64,000 bases of DNA from Anaerobacterium chartisolvens. Its GTDB lineage: Bacteria > Bacillota > Clostridia > Acetivibrionales > DSM-27016. The translations under genes were made by a program, and so were the position numbers. Under the pieces are notes generated by a model. It had not been told where the DNA came from. It ran no database searches and worked only from the letters and a program-made list of their open reading frames with translations. Positions 52,750 to 61,056 of this stretch are shown here, piece by piece. The first letter of the stretch is position 1. Every line of letters starts with the position of its first letter. Where the stretch lies: the NCBI RefSeq assembly GCF_003337415.1, contig NZ_QPJT01000010.1:62001-126000 (forward strand), in the 5' to 3' direction.

Positions 52750-54369
52750 ATGAACGAAAGGCCGCTTAGAGTCATGCTGGTTGATGATGAAAGCAATATA
52801 AAAAACCTTTTAAGGCTGTGCATAGACTGGCAAAGCCTTAATATGGAAATCGCGGGTGATGCCTCAAGCGGGCTGGAGGCTATTGATATGGCCGAGTCAC
52901 TCATGCCCGATATAATTATCACCGATATCCAAATGCCGTATATGGATGGGCTGGAGCTTAGCAAAATTATTAAGGCAAAGCACCGCGACATTGCCATTGT
53001 CATTTTAACGGCCCATGATGAATTTGCATACGCTCAGAGTGCAGTTTCAATAGGCGTATCGGATTTTATTCTCAAGCCCATTGACAGGGATGTGCTCTTT
53101 GAAACCATGTCCAAGCTGAGTCAAAGCATAATTTCAAACAGACTGCGCTTAAGCCGGCTTGAGCTTTCCCACCAGTATATCAAAAACAGCCTCGACGTAC
53201 TTCAGGGCAAGGTGCTCAACGACCTGATATCAAACAGCCCGGAATTCTCCTTCCAACCCGAGGAATTAAACCTTTTAGATATAAACCTTGATGCGTCTTA
53301 TGACACCTATCAGGTTTCGCTTATAAATACGGCAATTGACAGGGGCAAATACACCGCTCTGGAGAGTCAGATGCTTTTGCAGAACTGCTGCGGCTATATA
53401 AAGGATTGCTGGCTTTTATCGTCCAGCGCCTTTGTGTTTACAGATATATACAACAACATAGTGCTTTTAAGCAATGATCCCTCAATATACTTAAACGATA
53501 TTTCGGAGCACGTGGTAAGGTATTTCAAGGAACAGCTTGCCGCCCCCGTGTCCTGTGGAATAGGTATGCCTGTGAATGGCATAGGAAACGTGTTTCTATC
53601 GTACCGGCAAGCCCTGAACGCACTCAAGCTATGCTATATCACAGGCGAAGAAATAACCTTTGCCGACTCTCATATATCCGAAGCACAGCAAAGCGGGCCG
53701 CAGCAGCATATGCTGGACGACAATTTAAAGCTCGCTATAAAATCGGGCTCTGCCGTTCAGGCTGTCGATATTGCATCTAAAATACTAAATGCCTATGCCA
53801 GAGAAAACATTAATGATTTAAACGGGATCAAGATTCTTGCCCTCAATATATTTATATATGTCAAGGATTTGCTTTCGGAAATGAAAATAGCCCCTGTCGG
53901 CAATTTATCACTGCCGGGAGAAATGCTGCTTGAGGTTTTCAGTCTGCCAAGGTATTCAGATGTGGAAAACACCGTAACCGGCCTTATAGAAAAGGCGTGC
54001 GGCTTGATATACGAAGCCCTCAGCACTAAAAGCAGCTCTGTCGTCGCCCAGGTCACAAGCTATATTGACGAAAATTTCAGCGATTGCAGCCTTAGCTTAA
54101 AGTCAGTAGCGGATAAATTTTTCGTAAATTCAAGCTATTTAAGCAGAATTTTTAAAAAAGATACCGGCATTTCCTTTTCCGAATACCTTATAAAGGTACG
54201 CATAGAAAACGCAATGAAGCTTCTGGAGGAGCAGGACTATAAAGCCTACCAGCTTGCACAGCTTACCGGCATACCCGACCCAAATTACTTCGTAAAGTGC
54301 TTTAAGAAAATTTCCGGAATGTCGTTTGCAGAATATAAGCAAAAAAAGGAGAGCGGGGACACTCCTTAA
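52750..54369 (+). CDS. YesN-type AraC-family response regulator
   Basis: A 539-residue regulator. The N-terminal receiver domain has phospho-acceptor Asp59 in IITDIQMPYMDG and the switch Lys in LKPID. A long central region of about 300 residues is typical of YesN proteins. The C-terminal AraC-type double helix-turn-helix (SLKSVADKFFVNSSYLSRIFKKDTG and GYVGYxxPNYF-like DPNYFVKCFKKISGMSF) binds DNA. It should activate the divergent transporter/GH3 operon when phosphorylated by the upstream kinase. GGGAGG precedes the ATG by 8 bases. Its last residues (KESGDTP) are encoded by a REP-like core that also forms the terminator. Confidence 0.94.
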   Translation: MNERPLRVMLVDDESNIKNLLRLCIDWQSLNMEIAGDASSGLEAIDMAESLMPDIIITDIQMPYMDGLELSKIIKAKHRDIAIVILTAHDEFAYAQSAVSIGVSDFILKPIDRDVLFETMSKLSQSIISNRLRLSRLELSHQYIKNSLDVLQGKVLNDLISNSPEFSFQPEELNLLDINLDASYDTYQVSLINTAIDRGKYTALESQMLLQNCCGYIKDCWLLSSSAFVFTDIYNNIVLLSNDPSIYLNDISEHVVRYFKEQLAAPVSCGIGMPVNGIGNVFLSYRQALNALKLCYITGEEITFADSHISEAQQSGPQQHMLDDNLKLAIKSGSAVQAVDIASKILNAYARENINDLNGIKILALNIFIYVKDLLSEMKIAPVGNLSLPGEMLLEVFSLPRYSDVENTVTGLIEKACGLIYEALSTKSSSVVAQVTSYIDENFSDCSLSLKSVADKFFVNSSYLSRIFKKDTGISFSEYLIKVRIENAMKLLEEQDYKAYQLAQLTGIPDPNYFVKCFKKISGMSFAEYKQKKESGDTP

Positions 54370-54389
54370 GTATCCCCACCCTCCTTTTT
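54341..54389. terminator. Bidirectional terminator built on a REP core
   Basis: AAAAAGGAG and CTCCTTTTT form the outer stem and GGGGA/TCCCC the inner stem, interrupted by AGC and ACC. GGGGACACTCCTT (54355-54367) matches the dispersed REP core. It lies between two converging genes and covers both stop codons. Confidence 0.8.
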
Positions 54390-55678
54390 CATTTAAGATT
54401 AAATGCAGTGTCTATTTCCTTCACCTGCTTGTCGTTTATGGCAACTATACTGCCTATGCTCTTAGAGGCAATAAGCGCCTTTGCGCTGTACTCCGCAACC
54501 TCCAGCCTGTCAAAGGCATTTAACAGGCTGGTCCCGGTGGCAATAACAGAATCGTTTTCCACCAGAATCACGGGAGTCCTGTCATTTATCACCTGAGACA
54601 CCATCTGGGGCTGCATGAAGCTTGAGCCGAAGGCTATCTTCTTCACGTACCTAAGAAGCAGGTAGCTCTCAGGAATGGTCCGGGAATCAAACTCCTCCCC
54701 TGTAACGGCAAAAGCCATAATATTGGGAGGATGAGCAATTATTACAGAGTTTATTTCAGGATGCTGCTCATAAATAATCTTATGAAGCATAACAGATCTG
54801 CTCGGTGTTTTGCCCAACTCGCACATTCCCCTGTCTATCCTCACCACATCCTCTATCTCCATATATTTCCTATCCTTCATATATGGGGTTATTAGGAATG
54901 AATCTCCTTCAAGCCTCTGTGAGAAAGTTCCCTGAGTGCTTGTAAAAAGAGTCTGGTCATATGCGCGGTGTATGAGATCGCACATTTGCCTTCTGGCTTC
55001 CTTCTCCTTGCTGGTGCGGAGATTGGGCACAAACTCGTCCATCTTCACTTGCTGCTTGTTTCTTGCCATTTCGACATGCTTATCGGACAGAGCCACAATA
55101 TTTCCAAGCTTGCTGGCCTCGATCTCAAGCCTTGCGCAAAATTCAAGCGTTTCAAAGGACTTGAATGCGTTGAACAAATCCTTGTGTGCCACTACAACGC
55201 CGTGATTCTCCATCATAACGGTGTTAACACCCTTCTCAAACACGGCAGCTATCTTGTCACCCAGCTTGATGCTTCCTGGCAGGTCGTATTCAGCCATTCC
55301 CACCTCTCCGCACACCACATGGGCGTCGGGCACAATCCTTGTGTTTGGTATTTTCCTGACAATGCTAAAGGCCACCAGAGCCGGAGGATGTGCATGTATA
55401 ATAGCTCTTACATCGGGCCTTTTCCTGTACACCGACGCATGAAAGGGCAGCTCCATTGAAGGCTTATGAATCCCTATCATAGTGCCGTCAGGCCTTACAC
55501 ATATTATGTCCTTCCTTGTCAGCGTTCCCTTGTCTATTCCTCCCGGTGTTATCCATATATCACCGTCATCATCCAATATGGACAGGTTGCCTCCCGAGGT
55601 GGTAGTCATTCCATATTGGTAAATCCTTTCCATGATCATAACAAGCTGATCAGCGGGATGTAATAATTCAAAATTCAT
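54389..55678 (-). CDS. Tandem class II aldolase/adducin-domain protein
   Basis: A 429-residue protein with two consecutive class II aldolase (adducin head) domains. The first half has the zinc signature IIHAHPPALVAF and the motif MMENHGVVV with the third His. In the second half these read VIIAHPPNIMAF and LVENDSVIA, so two of the three zinc His are lost and this half is probably structural. Single-domain relatives cleave sugar phosphates such as fuculose or ribulose phosphate; the substrate here is unknown. GAGGAG precedes the ATG. A good promoter lies at 55808. It converges on the response regulator. Confidence 0.85.
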   Translation of the reverse strand: MNFELLHPADQLVMIMERIYQYGMTTTSGGNLSILDDDGDIWITPGGIDKGTLTRKDIICVRPDGTMIGIHKPSMELPFHASVYRKRPDVRAIIHAHPPALVAFSIVRKIPNTRIVPDAHVVCGEVGMAEYDLPGSIKLGDKIAAVFEKGVNTVMMENHGVVVAHKDLFNAFKSFETLEFCARLEIEASKLGNIVALSDKHVEMARNKQQVKMDEFVPNLRTSKEKEARRQMCDLIHRAYDQTLFTSTQGTFSQRLEGDSFLITPYMKDRKYMEIEDVVRIDRGMCELGKTPSRSVMLHKIIYEQHPEINSVIIAHPPNIMAFAVTGEEFDSRTIPESYLLLRYVKKIAFGSSFMQPQMVSQVINDRTPVILVENDSVIATGTSLLNAFDRLEVAEYSAKALIASKSIGSIVAINDKQVKEIDTAFNLK

Positions 55679-55807
55679 TCATTATCTCCTCACAATCATA
55701 TTTTACTTAAAATGCCCTATGTATTTCTCTATTAATATGTTCGTTAGTCACATACTAATAGGTATAATCATGTTACATATTAACGTTCAATGTTCATTTA
55801 TAACATA

Positions 55808-55836
55808 ATTATATACCCTCAATCCTTATCAGTCAA
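55808..55836 (-). promoter_or_regulatory. Sigma-A promoter of the aldolase gene
   Basis: TTGACT (55831-55836) and TATAAT (55808-55813) on the minus strand, 17-bp spacer. The leader to the ATG is about 120 bases and contains AACATTGAACGTT and related imperfect repeats that may be regulator sites. Confidence 0.75.
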
Positions 55837-55854
55837 CAGCAACTGTGATATATG

Positions 55855-56871
55855 TCAGTTGTTTATTGACTTCAATGCAGCTTCCAATGCATTTACCACT
55901 TTGTCGCACCATTGGTCGAACTCTATGTCCTCAATCTGGCATTCAGGGTGTTCCAGTATATAATTGACAGTCTGCCTGATGCCGTGATCGAACCTGATAG
56001 TTGCAGTAAATTCCGGAACAAGTCTTTTGAGCTTTGTATTGTCAAACACCACCGAATTAGCCTTGTCCCCTATCAGAGATCCCATATAATCGTCCTTGCT
56101 GCACAACGCTAAAAACCGAGACGAGACGTGTACAGCATTAAGCCTTACCCCCAATGCGTCTGCTATGCACTGGTATATCTGATTCCATGTAAGCGTCTCG
56201 TCCGAAGTAATATGCACCGACTCTCCGATAGCATGAATATTTCCCATCAGTCCGACAAAGCCCTTTGCAAAATCGCTGTTATGCGTCATTGTCCACAAAG
56301 AGGTTCCATCCCCGTGAATAATAACCGGCTTTCCCTGCAGCATACGCAAAGCAACCTGCCAGCTCCCCTTGCCTCCGTGTACTCCAAGGGGAATGGAACG
56401 CTCTCCGTAAGTATGGCTTGGCCTTACAATTGTGACAGGAAATCCTTCCTCCCTGTACATCCGCATTAAATATTCCTCGCATGAAATTTTATTTCTCGAA
56501 TACTCCCAGTACGGATTGGACAAAGGAGTTCCTTCGGTAATGCCGTAGTGTGATAAAGGCTTCTGGTATGCAGAGGCAGAGCTTATAAAAATGAACTGGC
56601 GGGTTTTACCCTTAAACAGCCTGTAGTCCCTCTCCAAGTGTTCGGGTACAAAGCCTATAAAGTCGGCCACCACATCAAACTCCATTTTGTCAATAAGCCG
56701 TGCCACGCTCTCCTCATCATTTATATCAGCTCTGATGACCTTCACGCTGTCGGGCAGAGCATTATTTCTTGTACCCCTGTTAATAAGATACAGCTCCCAT
56801 CCCTTTTCATCCAGCAGCCTTGAAACAGCAGAGCTGATTGTACCCGTACCTCCGATGAACAGTGCTTTCAT
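55855..56871 (-). CDS. NAD-dependent epimerase/dehydratase (extended SDR)
   Basis: A 338-residue extended short-chain dehydrogenase/reductase. The nucleotide loop is FIGGTGTISSAVSRLL, and the catalytic pair is Tyr-Lys in YSRNK with the Ser in FISSASAYQ. Such proteins modify nucleotide sugars or free sugars; GGTGTISS and HGDGTSLWTMTH resemble a clostridial branch found in sugar-utilisation loci. The exact reaction cannot be told from the sequence. GGAGG precedes the ATG. It sits just upstream of the aldolase gene, but a separate promoter lies between them. Confidence 0.85.
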   Translation of the reverse strand: MKALFIGGTGTISSAVSRLLDEKGWELYLINRGTRNNALPDSVKVIRADINDEESVARLIDKMEFDVVADFIGFVPEHLERDYRLFKGKTRQFIFISSASAYQKPLSHYGITEGTPLSNPYWEYSRNKISCEEYLMRMYREEGFPVTIVRPSHTYGERSIPLGVHGGKGSWQVALRMLQGKPVIIHGDGTSLWTMTHNSDFAKGFVGLMGNIHAIGESVHITSDETLTWNQIYQCIADALGVRLNAVHVSSRFLALCSKDDYMGSLIGDKANSVVFDNTKLKRLVPEFTATIRFDHGIRQTVNYILEHPECQIEDIEFDQWCDKVVNALEAALKSINN

Positions 56872-57057
56872 AATCTACCTCCATAAATATATCTATTGCT
56901 TAATACAGTAGTTATTTTAGTACAATATTTAAAGCCCTTACAAACAAATTTTTTCTTTCATTCTACTCTAATTATTAAAGCCTTTCAACCTATAATTTTG
57001 CGATAACATTTATAATAAAAATCTGCATGTTATTTGAAAATTGCAGACAAAAGGCAA

Positions 57058-57089
57058 AACACCTTGATAGACAGTGCCATCAAGGTGTT
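57058..57089 (-). terminator. Candidate terminator after the Cys/Gly-rich small protein
   Basis: AACACCTTGAT and ATCAAGGTGTT pair perfectly around a 10-base loop. On the minus strand the sequence continues TTGCCTTTTG, an imperfect T-tract, 29 bp after the small gene's stop. Confidence 0.6.
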
Positions 57090-57118
57090 AGCCCGTGTTT
57101 GTTATAAAACAGTAATTT

Positions 57119-57250
57119 TTAGTCCTTACATCCGCAGCCATATCCTCCGAAGCCACCGCAGCAGCAGCACAGGATTATTATAATTATAATAATCCATATC
57201 CATTCACAGCCACCGCCGAAGAATCCAAAACCGCCTCTTTCATCTGCCAT
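57119..57250 (-). CDS. Small Cys/Gly-rich membrane peptide (43 aa)
   Basis: An unannotatable-by-length frame: ATG at 57250 follows AGAGGTG and opens MADERGGFGFFGGGCEW, then an isoleucine-rich span (WIWIIIIIIIL), then CCCCGGFGGYGCGCKD and a stop. The plan, glycine-rich ends around one very hydrophobic core, recalls YjcZ-type spore-associated peptides in Bacillales, but the four consecutive Cys are unusual. A candidate terminator follows. I infer expression from the ribosome site and terminator; function unknown. The 250 bp between it and the riboswitch hold only the cbi promoter. Confidence 0.65.
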   Translation of the reverse strand: MADERGGFGFFGGGCEWIWIIIIIIILCCCCGGFGGYGCGCKD

Positions 57251-57451
57251 AAATTACACCTCTTTCTTCAACAAATATATTGCCCTATAATAATATATGC
57301 AGTATGTTCTCTAGGGGGGACATTTCTCTAATTCTTCTACCGACAAGTATGTTGCTATACGGAATGAGTAAATCACGACTTCGGCCTTAAAACCATAGGA
57401 ATGGAGGAAACAGCTTTGTGAGCCGGCATGGTACGTGATACGAAATTTTTG

Positions 57452-57480
57452 TTGAATATGGCAAATTAAAGGCTTATAAT
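57452..57480 (+). promoter_or_regulatory. Promoter of the cobalamin riboswitch/cbi operon
   Basis: TTGAAT (57452-57457) and TATAAT (57475-57480) with a 17-bp spacer, ending about 25 bp before the riboswitch. Confidence 0.7.
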
Positions 57481-57504
57481 AAATTGAGATAAGTTAATAT
57501 GAAA

Positions 57505-57765
57505 AACAGGTGCCCGTTGTCGGGCGGCAGGCATATTTCTAAATTCTGAAATGAATTTTAAAAGCTTTGCCGCCGCTTCCGCGGGTTAAAAGGGAAGTCA
57601 GGTGTAAATCCTGCGCGGTCCCGCCGCTGTAAAAGAAGAATCCTTTCAACAAGTGCCACTGTTTTAAAAGCCCCCCTTTCTAACATAAAGGGGCGGAGCA
57701 GAAATGGGAAGGCCGAAGGGATGATGATGCTTAAGCCAGAATACCTGCCTGTTAGTGTAACACCA
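57505..57765 (+). promoter_or_regulatory. Adenosylcobalamin-class riboswitch
   Basis: The aptamer core is clear: GGGAAGTCAGGTGTAAATCC (57590 area), CGCGGTCCCGCCGCTGTAA, then the B12 box GCCAGAATACCTGCC (57734-57748). The outer helix is probably GGTG (57509) with CACC (57761). A variable arm contains CCCCCCTTT/AAAGGGGCGG. It lies directly upstream of a cobalt-uptake operon and should turn it off when cobalamin is plentiful. Confidence 0.93.
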
Positions 57766-57829
57766 TAAACTCTACGAGTGATAGGGGGTGTATTCTGCAT
57801 GAATATCCATAAGATACCCTTTGCTTTTT

Positions 57830-57880
57830 AAGCCCCTTAACCGTTTTGTTCGCGGTTTAAGGGGCTTTTGGAATTTTTTT
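57830..57880 (+). terminator. Riboswitch-controlled intrinsic terminator
   Basis: AAGCCCCTTAACCG pairs with CGGTTTAAGGGGCTT (one bulge) around TTTTGTTCG, then GGAATTTTTTT. It sits between the riboswitch and cbiM, so ligand-bound aptamer would favour termination. An alternative pairing AGGGGGTGTAT with ATACCCT upstream may be part of the switch. Confidence 0.85.
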
Positions 57881-57915
57881 AGAAATCAATAAAAATTACA
57901 GAAGGAGTGATTATA

Positions 57916-58671
57916 TTGTCAAAGAGATTTCAATTGGCTATTGGCCTGGCACTTATGCTGATCCTTATTCCTGTCTCAGCCTCGGCCATGCATATAATGG
58001 AGGGATTTCTGCCTCCCGTATGGTGTATCTCATGGGGGGCGCTTACAATACCGTTTATAGTTATGGGTCTGTTTTCGATAAATAAAACCGTCCGGGAAAA
58101 TCCCCGGTTAAAAATCCTTATTGCAATGGCGGGAGCATTTGCGTTTGTGCTTTCGGCATTAAAAATACCTTCAGTGACGGGAAGCTGCTCACATCCTACA
58201 GGTGTAGGACTTGGAGCAATTCTCTTCGGGCCCTCCGCCATGTCGGTGCTGGGCCTTATCGTACTTTTATTTCAAGCCCTGCTGCTTGCCCACGGCGGAC
58301 TTACAACCTTAGGCGCAAACACATTTTCCATGGCGGTAGTCGGGCCTCTGGCAGCATATTTTATCTTCAGGCTGGTTAAAAAAGCCGGAGGGCCCCAATG
58401 GCTCGCCGTGTTCCTGGGGGCTGCACTAGGGGATCTTCTTACATATGTTACAACCTCTGTACAGCTTGCGCTTGCGTTCCCTGCCGAAATAGGAGGCTTC
58501 GGGGCGTCCCTCGCAAAGTTTACGGGCATATTTGCGGTAACCCAGATCCCGCTTGCCATAAGTGAGGGTATACTCACCGTACTTATATTTAATGCCATTG
58601 CAGCATATGGAAAGGATGAGCTTAAGGCGTTAAAATTATTTTCCCCGGGAGGTGCGAACCATGCAAAGTGA
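57916..58671 (+). CDS. cbiM: Cobalt ECF transporter S component CbiM
   Basis: CbiM is the substrate-binding membrane subunit of the cobalt energy-coupling-factor importer. The 251-residue chain has an N-terminal cleavable segment ([17 protein letters not shown]) followed by [10 protein letters not shown], whose Met-His after cleavage form the metal site in this family. Other motifs are [18 protein letters not shown] and [15 protein letters not shown]. Five or more membrane helices follow. The TTG at 57916 follows AAGGAG by 8 bases; a GTG three codons earlier overlaps that site. It is the first gene of cbiMNQO and overlaps cbiN by 11 bp. Confidence 0.95.
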   Translation: MSKRFQLAIGLALMLILIPVSASAMHIMEGFLPPVWCISWGALTIPFIVMGLFSINKTVRENPRLKILIAMAGAFAFVLSALKIPSVTGSCSHPTGVGLGAILFGPSAMSVLGLIVLLFQALLLAHGGLTTLGANTFSMAVVGPLAAYFIFRLVKKAGGPQWLAVFLGAALGDLLTYVTTSVQLALAFPAEIGGFGASLAKFTGIFAVTQIPLAISEGILTVLIFNAIAAYGKDELKALKLFSPGGANHAK

Positions 58672-58981
58672 AACACTTACGCAGAAAAACGGAAGCAAAA
58701 TGGCAGCTAATATAGCTATGATTGTTATAGTAGTTGCGCTGGCAGTTTTGCCATTATTTATTGTAAAGGATGGAGAATTCGGAGGTGCCGACGGTAAAGC
58801 CGAGGAAGCTATTACCGAAATAAATGCAGAATACCAGCCGTGGTTCTCTCCTTTAGTTGAGCCCAAAAGCGGCGAGGTTGAAAGCCTGCTGTTTGCGCTG
58901 CAGGCGGCCATAGGCGCGGGAATTATAGGGTATGGGCTTGGGTGGCTTAGAGGACGAGCAAAAAATCAGGATGTGAAGTAG
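58661..58981 (+). CDS. cbiN: Cobalt transporter subunit CbiN
   Basis: CbiN is the small two-helix accessory subunit needed for metal loading of CbiM. The 106-residue chain has helix 1 ([20 protein letters not shown]), an extracellular loop with [14 protein letters not shown] and [25 protein letters not shown], and helix 2 ([14 protein letters not shown]). GGGAGG precedes the ATG at 58661 by 8 bases. Confidence 0.93.
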   Translation: MQSETLTQKNGSKMAANIAMIVIVVALAVLPLFIVKDGEFGGADGKAEEAITEINAEYQPWFSPLVEPKSGEVESLLFALQAAIGAGIIGYGLGWLRGRAKNQDVK

Positions 58982-58983
58982 CC

Positions 58984-59760
58984 ATGCTTTCAATTGACAA
59001 ATATGCGTACAGCTCAAAGCTTGCGGGTATAGACCCCATGCAAAAGCTTTTTTTTACCTTTATTACACTTGGTGTCTGTCTTTGGGCCAATGACTGGGTG
59101 ATATCCTTGCTGGTAATTTTCATAGCGGTAGGGGCTGCTGTCATTAAGGGAGGAATACCCATAAGAATTTTTGCAAAAATGCTGTTGATTCCTATGGTAT
59201 TCCTTGTTATAGGGGTTCTTTCTATTGCAATAAATGCATCTAGCAGTGCTGAATTCTTTTTAATATCAGTACAGGTGGCAGGAACAGCAATAGGAATTAC
59301 CTCATCAGGAGCAATAAATGCCTTTAACCTGTTTATAAAGGCTATAGGCTCAGTCTCCTGTCTGTACTTTTTGTCCCTTACCACACCTATAACCGACCTG
59401 CTGGACGCTATGCGGCGTTTAAAAGTGCCAAGGCTTTTTACTGAGCTTATGGGACTCATTTATAGGTTCATCTTTGTGCTGCTTGAAAGATCCGGCACCA
59501 TGTTTACGGCCCAAAGCTCACGCCTAGGATACTCAACGCTTTCGACAGGCTACCGCTCGCTCGCTGCTCTTGCCTCCACGCTTTTTATAGACGCATACAG
59601 AAGGTCGGACGAACTGTATACCTCTCTTGAGGCGCGAGGATATGAAGGAGAGCTGAGGGTACTTCCCCGAAGCTATAATAAAAGCCGGGCCGGCTATATT
59701 TGCACCGCAGTATTAAATATACTGCTTATATGTACTGCTCTGGCCTTGAGGCATTTGTAA
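58984..59760 (+). CDS. cbiQ: Cobalt ECF transporter T component CbiQ
   Basis: CbiQ couples ATP hydrolysis to CbiM. The 258-residue membrane protein has four to six helices and the two Ala-Arg-Gly-type coupling motifs: DAMRRLKVPRLFTELMGL and the last, RSDELYTSLEARGYEGEL, which contacts the ATPase. It starts 2 bp after cbiN. Confidence 0.93.
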   Translation: MLSIDKYAYSSKLAGIDPMQKLFFTFITLGVCLWANDWVISLLVIFIAVGAAVIKGGIPIRIFAKMLLIPMVFLVIGVLSIAINASSSAEFFLISVQVAGTAIGITSSGAINAFNLFIKAIGSVSCLYFLSLTTPITDLLDAMRRLKVPRLFTELMGLIYRFIFVLLERSGTMFTAQSSRLGYSTLSTGYRSLAALASTLFIDAYRRSDELYTSLEARGYEGELRVLPRSYNKSRAGYICTAVLNILLICTALALRHL

Positions 59761-59775
59761 AGGAGACGTGATTCT

Positions 59776-60642
59776 ATGGGGCAAAGCATTCTGGAAGCCC
59801 GAGACGTAAATTATATATATTCCGATGGTACACACGCTTTGAATGGAATAACAATGGCAATAGAAAAGGGAAAAACAACTGCTGTGCTTGGAGGCAACGG
59901 CGCAGGAAAATCCACGTTGTTTCTTTGCTTCAACGGAATACTTAAACCCCGGACGGGAAGCATCCTGTTTGATAAAAGCCCCATAGACTATTCGCGTAAG
60001 GGAATGAAGGAGCTGAGAAGCCATGTGGGAATAGTTTTTCAGGACCCTGACAGCCAGTTGTTTTCCGCAAGCGTATATCAGGATATTTCCTTCGGGCCGT
60101 TAAATATGAAGCTGCCGCAGGAAGAGGTGGCGGCAAGGGTTAAAACGGCTATGGAAAGAACAGGCATACTTCACCTTAAAGACAAGCCTACTCATTCCTT
60201 GAGCTTCGGGCAGAAAAAGCGTGCCGCCATAGCAGGTGTTCTCGCCATGAGCCCGCAGGTGCTGGTGCTTGATGAACCCACCGCAGGGCTTGACCCAAGC
60301 GGAGTCAGTGAAATAATGAAGCTCCTTAAGGAGGCTCAAAGGGACCTTGGAATATCTGTTGTAATTGCAACACATGATATTGACATTGTACCCCTCTATT
60401 GCGACTACACCTACGTAATGGATCAGGGCAGTCTGGTTGCGGAAGGAACTCCCCATAATGTATTTTCCCAAAAGGAGGAGCTGAGAAAAGTGAATTTGAG
60501 GCTGCCCAGAATAGGTCATCTTATGGAAATATTAAGCAAAAAGGATGGCTTCCGCTTCTCGGAAAACGCTCTTACCATATCTCAGGCCAGAAGGGCTATA
60601 AAAGCACTATGGGAAAGCGGTGACGCAAGAAAGGAGCGTTGA
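59776..60642 (+). CDS. cbiO: Cobalt ECF transporter ATPase CbiO
   Basis: A 288-residue ATPase. Walker A is GGNGAGKSTLF, the Q-loop VFQDPDSQLFSASVYQDI is typical of ECF ATPases, the signature is LSFGQKKRAAIAG and Walker B is LVLDEPTAGLDP. A homodimer of CbiO drives the complex. The end of the gene overlaps the TTGACA of the next promoter (60639). Confidence 0.95.
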   Translation: MGQSILEARDVNYIYSDGTHALNGITMAIEKGKTTAVLGGNGAGKSTLFLCFNGILKPRTGSILFDKSPIDYSRKGMKELRSHVGIVFQDPDSQLFSASVYQDISFGPLNMKLPQEEVAARVKTAMERTGILHLKDKPTHSLSFGQKKRAAIAGVLAMSPQVLVLDEPTAGLDPSGVSEIMKLLKEAQRDLGISVVIATHDIDIVPLYCDYTYVMDQGSLVAEGTPHNVFSQKEELRKVNLRLPRIGHLMEILSKKDGFRFSENALTISQARRAIKALWESGDARKER

Positions 60643-60685
60643 CAAATTTAATTTTATTGTGATATTGTATACATAGAAATTCTAT
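60639..60685 (+). promoter_or_regulatory. Promoter and palindrome upstream of padR
   Basis: TTGACA (60639-60644) with TATTGT (60663-60668) at 18 bp makes a plausible promoter. ATAGAAATTCTAT (60673-60685) is a perfect 6-bp inverted repeat around one A, immediately after the -10 box, as expected for an autoregulatory PadR operator. TATATATATAG and GATTCTTTAT follow. Confidence 0.5.
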
Positions 60686-60717
60686 ATATATAGATTCTTT
60701 ATGTATGGAGGTAGAGC

Positions 60718-61056
60718 ATGAAAATCAATAAGGAGCTTATGAAGGGCAGTACATCTATCCTTATATTGTCACTTCTCGAAACGGAGGATATGTACGGCTA
60801 TCAGATTACACAGCAGCTCAGGAAAAGGTCTGAGAATGTTTTTGAAATGAAGGAGGGCACTTTATACCCCATGCTTCACTGGCTTGAGAATGAAAAAGCC
60901 ATTGAGGCGTACTGGCTCGACGCTGATAACGGAAAACGCAGGAAGTATTACAGGCTTACCAGTGAGGGCAAAAAGCTTCTTAAGCACAAAAAAGACGAAT
61001 GGCAAACTTATACAAAGGCAGTTAATGCCGTGATTGGAGGGGCTTGCTGTGGATAA
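60718..61056 (+). CDS. PadR-family transcriptional regulator
   Basis: A 112-residue PadR-like winged-helix repressor: MKGSTSILILSLLETEDMYGYQI, then the DNA-recognition segment EMKEGTLYPMLHWLENEKAIEAYW and RKYYRLTSEGKKLL. It ends in ACCG with two Cys. The gene overlaps the next by 8 bp, so both are one transcription unit, and a palindrome lies at its promoter. PadR genes of this type commonly precede membrane proteins with a DUF1700 domain, as here. Confidence 0.93.
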   Translation: MKINKELMKGSTSILILSLLETEDMYGYQITQQLRKRSENVFEMKEGTLYPMLHWLENEKAIEAYWLDADNGKRRKYYRLTSEGKKLLKHKKDEWQTYTKAVNAVIGGACCG

